Of a stretch of DNA of 59,523 nucleotides, positions 24,021-31,814 are shown piece after piece. The notes beneath the pieces are model-generated. The model was not told where the DNA came from. It did not search any database and worked only from the letters and a program-made list of their open reading frames with translations. This stretch comes from Synechococcales cyanobacterium bin31.maxbin.ball.101 (lineage in GTDB: Bacteria > Cyanobacteriota > Cyanobacteriia > Leptolyngbyales > Leptolyngbyaceae). The stretch lies in the NCBI GenBank assembly GCA_013298165.1, contig JAAFJU010000014.1, forward strand, positions 1-59,523, read 5' to 3'. Both the position numbers and the translations under genes were made by a program. How positions within the stretch are numbered: position 1 is the first letter of the stretch; every line of letters begins with the position of its first letter.

Positions 24021-26416
24021 GTACCTCCCCGACAAATCCCCCAACCAGCAACCAGCACAGCCCAGAAACCCCGCGTTATCGGAAACTCGGCACCGATCCG
24101 GCTCTGGTTAGCCTGTTTTGCCAAGAAGTGCGAATGCAACTGGATATCCTCAACCCCAACCTCCTGCGTCTCGAAGCCGAAGGATTTCAAAGCGAAATCC
24201 TGGAAGCCCTGATGCGCGCCGCCCATTCCCTCAAAGGCGCAGGCCGCATGGTTCACATTGACCTCGCCGTCGGTCTCACCCACGAACTCGAAAACTACTT
24301 CGTCAAACTGCAAAAAACCCGCACCCCGCCCGACGCCATCGGATGCGACATCATCTTTCAAAGCATCGATGCCCTAGAATCGATCGCCACCCGCCTCCAG
24401 CACTTCCCCAACGACACCCTCAGCGAAGAAGCGCCGATCGTTCTAAACTGCGCCCGCATGATCGCCGAGCTAGATCCCAGCCAGCCAGCCCCCGAAATCC
24501 CCGCCCCCGAAATCCCCACGCCCCAGATCGCTCCAGATCCCGTACGGGCAGCGCTTCCCGCGCCCTCTTCCCTAGCCGCGCCCGCGCCATCTCCCGCCCC
24601 CGTTTCCCCAGCCACGCCCGATCGCACCATCCGCCTCAGCCGCGAAAATCTAAGCCGCCTCATGGGACTCGTCGGCGAATCCCTCACCGAAGCCACCTGG
24701 CTCGAACCCTTTGGCCGATCGCTCCTCGATCTAAAAACCCAACAAACCCACCTGATCGAACTCCTCGACAGCCTCCAAGCCCAACTCCCCACCCACTCCC
24801 ATCCAAAACTCCACAGCCTTCTCAGCCAAGCCCGCCACCAAGCCAACCAAAGCCGTCGCAACCTCCTCGATCGCACCACCGAACTCGAAGAATACACCAG
24901 CCGATCGAACCAACTCGCCAACCGCCTCTACCAAGAAGTCATCGAAAGCCAAATGCGTCCTTTCAGCGACGTGGGCATCGGCTTCCCCCGCATGGTTCGC
25001 GACCTCGCACGGCAGGTGAACAAACAAATCAAACTCGAAATCATCGGCAAACAAACCAACATCGATCGCGACATCCTCGACCACCTCGAAGCCCCCCTCA
25101 CCCACCTATTACGAAACGCTATCGACCACGGGATTGAAAGCCCCGACGATCGGACCAACAAGGGCAAAACCGCCTACGGAACCATCCAACTCACCGCCAA
25201 ACACAGCGCCGGAAGCTTGATCATCACTGTCCAAGACGACGGCAGAGGCATCGATCCCGATCACCTCCGGGAGCATATTCTCAAACGCCAACTCGCCACC
25301 CCTGAAATGGTCGCCCAACTCAGCTTGGCCGAACTCATGGCCTTCCTCTATCTACCGGGCTTCTCCACCGCCGATCGCATTAGCGAACTCTCCGGACGCG
25401 GCGTCGGACTCGATGTTGTCCACAGCCTGGTCCAGAGCGTCGGCGGCACCCTCACCGCCCAATCCCAACCCGGTCAAGGCACCAGCTTTTCCCTCAACCT
25501 GCCCCTGACGCGATCGCTCCTGCGCACCCTCGTCGTCGAAATCGCAGGCCAACCCTACGCCTTCCCCATCACCCGCATCGATCGCATCAGCAGACTCTCC
25601 CCCTCCGACATCCATCACTCCGAAAACCGCCCCTACCTCCTCCACAACCAACAATCCATCGGACTCCTCCAAACCAGCGACATCCTCAGCCTCGAAAGCG
25701 CCCCCCGCCAGAGCGAAACCCTCACCATCCTCCACATCAGCGACCAGCAATCCCACTACGGCCTAATCGTCGATCGCATCCTCGGCGAAGAAAAGCTCGT
25801 GATCAAACCCATGCACCCCCGCCTCGGCAAAATCCCCAACCTCAGCGCCACCGCCCTGCGCAGCGACGGCACGATCGCCCTCATCATCGACACCGAAGAC
25901 CTCCTCCAATCCATCCAAAAACACATCGCCTCTTCCGCTTCCGCTTCCGCTTCCGCTTCCGTACGGGCCGCGCATCCCGCGCCCTCTTCCCCCACCCCCT
26001 CTTCAAAACGCATCCTAGTCGTAGACGACTCCATCACCGTCCGAGAAACCGAGCGCAAGCTCCTCGAAAACCAAGGCTACCCCGTCGATACCGCCATCAA
26101 CGGCATAGACGGCTGGAACGCCCTCCAATTTGGCCAATACGCCCTCCTCATCACCGACATCGACATGCCCCGCATGAATGGCATCGAACTCGTCCACCAA
26201 ATCAAACACCACCCAAAACTCGCCAAACTCCCCACCATCATCATCTCCTACAAAGACCGAGAAGAAGACCGACTGCGTGGCCTAGAAGTCGGCGCAGACT
26301 ACTACCTCACCAAAAGCAGCTTCCACGATGACACCCTGATCCAAGCCGTCAAAGACCTGATCGGCGCACCCGAAAATCACCATAACCCCCTCAAGAAGCT
26401 CAACCATCCCCGCTAA
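24017..26416 (+). CDS. wspE: CheA-type hybrid kinase with receiver (WspE-like)
   Basis: The 799-residue protein has an HPt domain (phosphorylated His70 in RAAHSLKGAG), a Pro/Ala linker, a dimerisation part, an ATPase domain (LLRNAIDHGIES, DDGRGID, GRGVGLDVV), a CheW domain (QPYAFPITRIDRI), a second low-complexity linker, and a C-terminal receiver (VVDDS, LITDIDMPRMNG, K in YYLTKSS). This HPt-kinase-CheW-REC order is that of WspE. The two linkers share the coded sequence VRAA.PAPSS at 24541 and 25971. Confidence 0.9.
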   Translation: MSTSPTNPPTSNQHSPETPRYRKLGTDPALVSLFCQEVRMQLDILNPNLLRLEAEGFQSEILEALMRAAHSLKGAGRMVHIDLAVGLTHELENYFVKLQKTRTPPDAIGCDIIFQSIDALESIATRLQHFPNDTLSEEAPIVLNCARMIAELDPSQPAPEIPAPEIPTPQIAPDPVRAALPAPSSLAAPAPSPAPVSPATPDRTIRLSRENLSRLMGLVGESLTEATWLEPFGRSLLDLKTQQTHLIELLDSLQAQLPTHSHPKLHSLLSQARHQANQSRRNLLDRTTELEEYTSRSNQLANRLYQEVIESQMRPFSDVGIGFPRMVRDLARQVNKQIKLEIIGKQTNIDRDILDHLEAPLTHLLRNAIDHGIESPDDRTNKGKTAYGTIQLTAKHSAGSLIITVQDDGRGIDPDHLREHILKRQLATPEMVAQLSLAELMAFLYLPGFSTADRISELSGRGVGLDVVHSLVQSVGGTLTAQSQPGQGTSFSLNLPLTRSLLRTLVVEIAGQPYAFPITRIDRISRLSPSDIHHSENRPYLLHNQQSIGLLQTSDILSLESAPRQSETLTILHISDQQSHYGLIVDRILGEEKLVIKPMHPRLGKIPNLSATALRSDGTIALIIDTEDLLQSIQKHIASSASASASASVRAAHPAPSSPTPSSKRILVVDDSITVRETERKLLENQGYPVDTAINGIDGWNALQFGQYALLITDIDMPRMNGIELVHQIKHHPKLAKLPTIIISYKDREEDRLRGLEVGADYYLTKSSFHDDTLIQAVKDLIGAPENHHNPLKKLNHPR
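25934..25963 (+). repeat. TTCCGC hexamer tandem repeat in wspE linker
   Basis: About five copies of TTCCGC encode a (Ser-Ala)n run between the CheW and receiver domains. Six-base units keep the frame, so linker length may vary between strains. Confidence 0.8.
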
Positions 26417-26471
26417 TCGCCTCTAACCGTTATTCCATGACCCAAAACGGGCACGTTAAACACAGCCTCCC

Positions 26472-27944
26472 ATGGACATAGCCCGGACGATCGACCCCAT
26501 CCCAAACCAGTCACCCACCCAAACCTTGTTCATGTTCACCGTAAACCCCACAATACCCACCCAACCCAACATCAACCCCGAGACCCCGATCGGTCAATCT
26601 GTCGGTCCATCTGTCGGCCAACTTGCCGATCAATCTGCCATCAACACCTTCGACAGCAGCAAGCTCACCGCAACCCGCATCACCGTCCTCCTGATCGACG
26701 ACCAAAGCATGGTCAGCGAAGTCCTCCAACGCAGCCTCAGCAAAGAAACCGACATCGACTTCCACTATTGCAGCGACCCGACAATGGCCATCACCACGGC
26801 CATCGACATCGCCCCCACCATCATCCTGCAAGACCTCGTCATGCCCGACGTAGACGGACTCATGCTGCTCCGGTGGTTCCGCCTCAACCCCGCCACCAAG
26901 GACATTCCCATGATCGTCCTCTCCTGCAAAGAAGACGCCCACCTCAAAGCCGAAGCCTTCACCCACGGAGCCAACGACTACCTAATCAAACTCCCCGACA
27001 CGATCGAACTCGTCGCCCGGATTCGCTATCACTCCCAGGCGTATCAAAACCTCAAAGCCCTTCAAGCCACCACCCTCGCCGCCCAACAACAAGCCCAACA
27101 GCTTGCCCACACCCTCAATCAAGTCCAAGAAATGCAAGCCCAGATCATCCAGTCCGAAAAAATGACTGGACTGGGTCGCATGGTTGCAGGCATCGCCCAC
27201 GAAATCAACAACCCCATCAACTTCATCCACGGCAACGTCAAGCACCTTGGCGAATACATGGACGACCTCCTCAATCTCGTCAAGCTCTACCAAACCACCT
27301 ACCCCGAACCCACCGAAGACATCGAAGCCCTGCGCGACACGATCGACATCGCCTTCCTCAGCCAAGACTTACCCAAACTCATGAACTCCATGAAGTTTGG
27401 CTCAGAGCGGATTCGCAACATCGTCCTCTCCCTGCGCAACTTCTCACGCCTCGACGAATCCGAGAAAAAATCCGTCTCCCTAGAGCATGGCATCGACAGC
27501 ACCCTCATGCTCCTCGGACACCGCCTCAAAACCGAAAACGGCACCCCCCACATCACCATCAAACGCGACTACCACAACATCCCCAACATCGATTGCTATC
27601 CCGCCCAGCTCAATCAAGTGTTCATGCACATCCTGAACAACGCGATCGACGCCCTAGAGACCTATCCCGTCAACGAAACCCCCGCCATCGTCATCTCCAC
27701 CCGACAGATCAATCACCAAGTCGAGATCAAAATTCAAGACAACGGTACAGGCATTCCCATGGATTTGCACGATCGGATCTTTGAACCCTTCTTCACCACC
27801 AAATCCGTCAACCAAGGCACCGGACTCGGACTCGCCATTTGCTACAAAATCATCCAAAAGCATCACGCCAGCATCACCGTCCAGTCGGCCCCCGGCCAAG
27901 GCAGCACCTTCACCCTAACCATCCCCATTCTCATCAACACCTAA
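26472..27944 (+). CDS. Receiver-histidine kinase output protein (WspR-like receiver)
   Basis: The 490-residue protein has a disordered head (1-65), a receiver domain (about 70-190: LLIDDQSM, phosphoacceptor D121 in ILQDLVMPDVDG, K173 in NDYLIKLPD), a coiled coil (about 195-228), then HisKA (H243 in GIAHEINNPINF) and HATPase (NNAIDAL, DNGTGIP, GTGLGLAI). The receiver reads like WspR receivers (ILQDLVMP, GANDYLIKLPD.IELVARIRYHS, as I remember them), but the GGDEF domain is replaced by a kinase. It starts 55 bases after wspE, so WspE is its likely phosphodonor. Met21 is another possible start. The next regulator in the chain is unknown. Confidence 0.9.
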   Translation: MDIARTIDPIPNQSPTQTLFMFTVNPTIPTQPNINPETPIGQSVGPSVGQLADQSAINTFDSSKLTATRITVLLIDDQSMVSEVLQRSLSKETDIDFHYCSDPTMAITTAIDIAPTIILQDLVMPDVDGLMLLRWFRLNPATKDIPMIVLSCKEDAHLKAEAFTHGANDYLIKLPDTIELVARIRYHSQAYQNLKALQATTLAAQQQAQQLAHTLNQVQEMQAQIIQSEKMTGLGRMVAGIAHEINNPINFIHGNVKHLGEYMDDLLNLVKLYQTTYPEPTEDIEALRDTIDIAFLSQDLPKLMNSMKFGSERIRNIVLSLRNFSRLDESEKKSVSLEHGIDSTLMLLGHRLKTENGTPHITIKRDYHNIPNIDCYPAQLNQVFMHILNNAIDALETYPVNETPAIVISTRQINHQVEIKIQDNGTGIPMDLHDRIFEPFFTTKSVNQGTGLGLAICYKIIQKHHASITVQSAPGQGSTFTLTIPILINT

Positions 27945-28021
27945 AAACTCACCCACCTTCAGAATCCAAACCACAGTATTCTGAACTATGGGATGTGAAT
28001 GGGACGTGAATGGGAAACAGA

Positions 28022-28402
28022 ATGAACAAAATCATGACCAAGCTGTGGAGCCTAGTATCGCCTATGCTTTGGGCTTTGCTTTGGGCGATCGGTCTAACGA
28101 TCGGCACCTGGCACCCCCTAGCCCAGCCAGCCCAAGCCGCACCCATCTGTCGCACCATCCAAGATCGCAACATCTGCATCCTGTCCCTCAAACGCAGCGC
28201 CAAAAATTTTTGGGAATATAACGCCGCCGTCAGCATTGATGGAAAACGAGGACCCAAGGAAAACTACAACTGCCGCAGCCGCTACAAGACCTTGCGCAAT
28301 GGCAGCATCGAATATTTTGACAAAGACTCGATCGGATCCTTGGTCTGCAAGATTTACAAGCCCACTCGAAAAGGAATGCCCTCTACCCTCACGATGGAAT
28401 AA
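28022..28402 (+). CDS. Small secreted protein of unknown function
   Basis: From MNKIMTKLW the 126-residue protein has a signal peptide cut near AQAA|PIC. The mature part has four Cys (CRTIQDRNICIL, NCRSRYKT, LVCKIY), suggesting disulfides, and is basic. I do not recognise a family. An ATG four codons upstream is also possible. It stands alone after the Wsp cluster. Confidence 0.7.
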   Translation: MNKIMTKLWSLVSPMLWALLWAIGLTIGTWHPLAQPAQAAPICRTIQDRNICILSLKRSAKNFWEYNAAVSIDGKRGPKENYNCRSRYKTLRNGSIEYFDKDSIGSLVCKIYKPTRKGMPSTLTME

Positions 28403-28546
28403 TCGGAATAATCTCCAGATCTGAAAAGTATCTAAAAATTAAAGATTAGATTGAGCGGTAATATCGGCCACAAAATGCCGCTATTAATTCGGGCATTATA
28501 GGGATATGTCTCCATTCACTGACAACACTCAGACACTCTAGACACT

Positions 28547-29053
28547 ATGTTTCAGCTAATCCAATATCGTAAATTCCGCGACACTCCCAGCGTTCGTTTT
28601 TTTGACATCACGATCGACACCTCAAATGCTAGAGACCTCGTTGTCCACCAGGGTCCGGCGGTCAGCCCCAATGATGCAAATGATGGCTGCTGGCAGTTTT
28701 ATTTACATCCTCATCAAGAGGATAATCTCTTGGCCTTGGCGGGGGGGAGAACCTTTTACTTGGTCAATTTCGATTGGTCAGTGCCTTACCATATGGTGCG
28801 ACTCGATTCCCAAGGCGATATCTTGCGGATTCCACCGGGGACCTTTCATCGATCGGTCTCGGATCTTCACGGTTCCACGGTTCTCAACCAAGCCGTCCGA
28901 GCTGAGAGTACGACAATCGAGCGCGAATTTCGGGTTTACAACAGTGGCGATATTCCCCGGCTTTTGGACATCACCTCTGCCCATGCTGCCCCACCTGTCA
29001 TGCATGGATTTGTCGATCGGCCTTTGCCCATCAGCGCCCTAGCCGTAGCGTAA
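28547..29053 (+). CDS. Cupin-like protein
   Basis: This 168-residue protein has a cupin-type core: YLHPHQEDNLLALAGGRTF (HxH..E-like metal site) and, after about 45 residues, ILRIPPGTFHRSVS (PG...H). Cupins range from enzymes to binding proteins. The N- and C-terminal parts give no further hint. It is a single gene upstream of nadA. Confidence 0.65.
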   Translation: MFQLIQYRKFRDTPSVRFFDITIDTSNARDLVVHQGPAVSPNDANDGCWQFYLHPHQEDNLLALAGGRTFYLVNFDWSVPYHMVRLDSQGDILRIPPGTFHRSVSDLHGSTVLNQAVRAESTTIEREFRVYNSGDIPRLLDITSAHAAPPVMHGFVDRPLPISALAVA

Positions 29054-29150
29054 CGGGTCGCCCACCCCTGAAATCTAGAACAGGACCTTGACTTTTAGTT
29101 TTGGTGATTTATACTATAATTCACCAATATCGTTCTCTCTAGGATTTTCC

Positions 29151-30107
29151 ATGTTTACCACCGCCACCGCTCCCAAGACGACCTTCCCCGCTGATTTGTT
29201 TGGGGCGATCGCTGATCTCAAGCGCGACATGAATGCGGTGATTTTGGCCCATTACTATCAGGAGGCTGATATTCAGGACATTGCAGACTATCTAGGGGAT
29301 TCGTTGGGGCTGTCTCAGCAAGCGGCACAGACCGATGCGGATGTGATCGTTTTTGCGGGGGTTCACTTTATGGCTGAGACCGCCAAGATCCTCAACCCTA
29401 ACAAGCTGGTATTATTGCCTGATCTCGATGCAGGTTGTTCGTTGGCAGATAGCTGTCCACCGGATCAATTTGCGGATTTTAAGCGCCAACACCCCGATCA
29501 TTTAGTGATTTCCTATATTAATTGCACGGCTGACATCAAGGCCATGAGTGACATTATTTGCACCAGTTCGAATGCGGTCAAGATTGTCCAACAAATTCCC
29601 CAAGACCAACCCATTATTTTTGCCCCCGATCGCAACCTGGGGCGCTACGTCATAGAGCAAACTGGGCGCGACATGGTGCTGTGGCAGGGCAGTTGTCAGG
29701 TTCATGAGACGTTTTCTGAGAAAAAACTGATTGATTTGATGATTCAATATCCCAACGCTGAAGTGATCGCGCACCCAGAATGTGAACCGCCATTACTTAA
29801 ACATGCGAGTTACATTGCCTCAACGACCGGATTATTGAATTATTCCAAGACGAGCGATCGGACGAGTTTCATCGTCTTAACAGAATCTGGAATCATTCAC
29901 CAAATGGAAAAGCTGTCACCGGGTAAGCAATTTATCCCCGCACCGCCGATCGCCAACTGTGCCTGTAATGAATGTCCCTACATGCGCCTCAATACCTTAG
30001 AAAAGCTATACCTCGCCATGCTAAACAAAACGCCCGAGATCACCATGGACGAGGCGACTCGGGTAGCGGCGTTGAAACCCATGCAGCGAATGTTGGCTAT
30101 GAGTTAG
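29151..30107 (+). CDS. nadA: Quinolinate synthase NadA
   Basis: NadA condenses iminoaspartate with dihydroxyacetone phosphate to quinolinate for NAD synthesis and needs a [4Fe-4S] cluster. Motifs: [34 protein letters not shown], cluster Cys in [23 protein letters not shown] and [10 protein letters not shown]. The ATG at 29151 gives the normal 319 residues; the frame extends 21 codons upstream without support. Confidence 0.95.
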   Translation: MFTTATAPKTTFPADLFGAIADLKRDMNAVILAHYYQEADIQDIADYLGDSLGLSQQAAQTDADVIVFAGVHFMAETAKILNPNKLVLLPDLDAGCSLADSCPPDQFADFKRQHPDHLVISYINCTADIKAMSDIICTSSNAVKIVQQIPQDQPIIFAPDRNLGRYVIEQTGRDMVLWQGSCQVHETFSEKKLIDLMIQYPNAEVIAHPECEPPLLKHASYIASTTGLLNYSKTSDRTSFIVLTESGIIHQMEKLSPGKQFIPAPPIANCACNECPYMRLNTLEKLYLAMLNKTPEITMDEATRVAALKPMQRMLAMS

Positions 30108-30214
30108 GGGTTCATGAGTTAGGGACTATTGTCCTAATTGTTGTGCCCCAACTCCGACTTGCAATGCCATAGTGGTAAGCTGGATTCAATCGCTTCTCAA
30201 TTCCCCCCCTGACT

Positions 30215-31057
30215 ATGAACTTTATCCTCCAGAATCATCTCCAATGGCTCTTTTTCATTGCCATTCTGCTTGAAATTGTGATCATTCAACGAAAGCAGAT
30301 TGCCTATTCCTGGCGTGAAACCTCTGCCTCCTTTGTCGTTGCGATCGGTCACTTCATCTCCGCCGTCCTCTTCAAAATCATTCCCTTCACGGTTTATACT
30401 TGGGTCTGGCAGCATCGGATTGCAACGATCGAATTGAACCACGTCACGGACTACCTATGGCTCTTTTTGGGCATCGAGTTTTGTTACTACTGGTATCATC
30501 GATCGACCCATCGCATTCGCTGGTTTTGGGCAACGCATTTAGTTCATCATTCGTCTGAATATTTCAACTTCTCCGCTGCCTATCGTCTCGGTTGGACGGC
30601 TCCAATTTCCGGGCACTTTATCTTCTTCACGCCCCTCGCTTGGCTTGGCTTTCCACCGTTAGCCATTCTCGTCACCCTGAGTCTGAATTTGCTCTATCAG
30701 TTCTGGGTTCACACGGAACTGGTACCAAAATTAGGCATTCTCGAATGGGTTTTCAATACCCCATCGCACCATCGCGTTCACCATGCCTTTAACGATCGCT
30801 ACATCGATTGTAACTACGGTGGCGTTTTGATTGTCTTCGATCGACTATTTGGCACCTTCGTTGAAGAGACGGATGAGGAACCCTGTCGCTATGGATTGAC
30901 GCAACCCATTCGATCGAATAATCCCGTGAAAATTGCATTTGCAGGGTGGCGATCGTTGTGGCAGGATTTATCCCAAGCTCAAACCCTTCGGGAACGCATC
31001 CAATATCTAATCCTGCCACCCAACTGGCGACCCGATCGGAAGATCAATTTAAGCTAG
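30215..31057 (+). CDS. Fatty acid hydroxylase / sterol desaturase family protein
   Basis: The 280-residue membrane protein has the diiron histidine motifs of the family: WYHRSTH, WATHLVHHSSEYFN, and HHRVHH near residue 190, with about four TM helices. Members hydroxylate or desaturate lipids or carotenoids. The substrate cannot be told from sequence. Its 3' end overlaps the convergent esterase gene by 9 bases. Confidence 0.9.
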   Translation: MNFILQNHLQWLFFIAILLEIVIIQRKQIAYSWRETSASFVVAIGHFISAVLFKIIPFTVYTWVWQHRIATIELNHVTDYLWLFLGIEFCYYWYHRSTHRIRWFWATHLVHHSSEYFNFSAAYRLGWTAPISGHFIFFTPLAWLGFPPLAILVTLSLNLLYQFWVHTELVPKLGILEWVFNTPSHHRVHHAFNDRYIDCNYGGVLIVFDRLFGTFVEETDEEPCRYGLTQPIRSNNPVKIAFAGWRSLWQDLSQAQTLRERIQYLILPPNWRPDRKINLS

Positions 31058-31702
31058 ACCTAATTGTTTCAACGCGAACGACTGCATTCGATCGAGCACC
31101 TCCCAGGAAATCTCATGGCCCATGCCTGGGAATTCGATCGACTCGACTTCAACACCTGCTTTGATTGAGGCATCTCGCGTGGCTCTTGCGGCGGCGATCG
31201 GCACCACATTGTCGATTAGACCGTGGGTCATCAATAGTTTGGGGGCATTCTTCACAGGGGCGATCGGGCGGTGGGCGTAGCCGCTTAAGGACATCAAGCC
31301 CGCAAAGGGGAAATCCAATCCCAGTTCAATGGTCATTGCACCACCTTGGGAAAAACCGCCGAGTATGGTTCTTTCTAAGGGCACTCCCGTTTGCTGCGGT
31401 AAGGTCGTGAGCCAATCCCGCAGGACTTGACGACTGCGCTGCAAGTCAGACCGATCGCTCAAGTCCACTTTGAAATCAAACCGTTCAATGTTTGGGATGT
31501 CGTACCACATCTGTGCATCAGGATTGTAGGGATGCTGAAACAAGCCCCTGGGCATCAGTTTTACAGCACCTGGAATTTTTAGCATTCCCGTGAACTGCGC
31601 CGCATCTTCCGCCGTGCCGCCCCAGCCATGGAGGACCACGATCGCAGAGGTGGCGGGCTGAGGTTGAGCGGGAAGGGTAATGACTTGCAGCATGGGAGGC
31701 AT
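31049..31702 (-). CDS. Carboxylesterase/phospholipase family hydrolase
   Basis: This 217-residue alpha/beta hydrolase of the YpfH/COG0400 type has VVLHGWGGTAED (oxyanion loop), nucleophile Ser in ILGGFSQGGAM, Asp in THGLIDNVVP and His in PGMGHEIS. It probably cleaves small carboxylic or lyso-lipid esters in the cytoplasm. It is convergent with the hydroxylase gene. Confidence 0.9.
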   Translation of the reverse strand: MPPMLQVITLPAQPQPATSAIVVLHGWGGTAEDAAQFTGMLKIPGAVKLMPRGLFQHPYNPDAQMWYDIPNIERFDFKVDLSDRSDLQRSRQVLRDWLTTLPQQTGVPLERTILGGFSQGGAMTIELGLDFPFAGLMSLSGYAHRPIAPVKNAPKLLMTHGLIDNVVPIAAARATRDASIKAGVEVESIEFPGMGHEISWEVLDRMQSFALKQLGLA

Positions 31703-31814
31703 CGGGTGAGTAATCTATAAACTGTATCTGAAACAGGGGCAAAAATTTGTCTGCATAAGCTATTTTCTGTCGATACTAGGTGCTGTGAACTGGGTCTGAT
31801 GGAAGGCATTCAAA

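Noticed and set aside
24343-25137. Long open frames in wspE on other frames and strand
   Set aside because: High-GC codon third positions open shadow frames; they encode only Arg/Pro/His-rich or acidic low-complexity sequence.
26768-27784. 338-codon frame overlapping the REC-histidine kinase gene
   Set aside because: His/Arg/Pro-rich product with no motif, fully within a gene with clear REC and kinase motifs.
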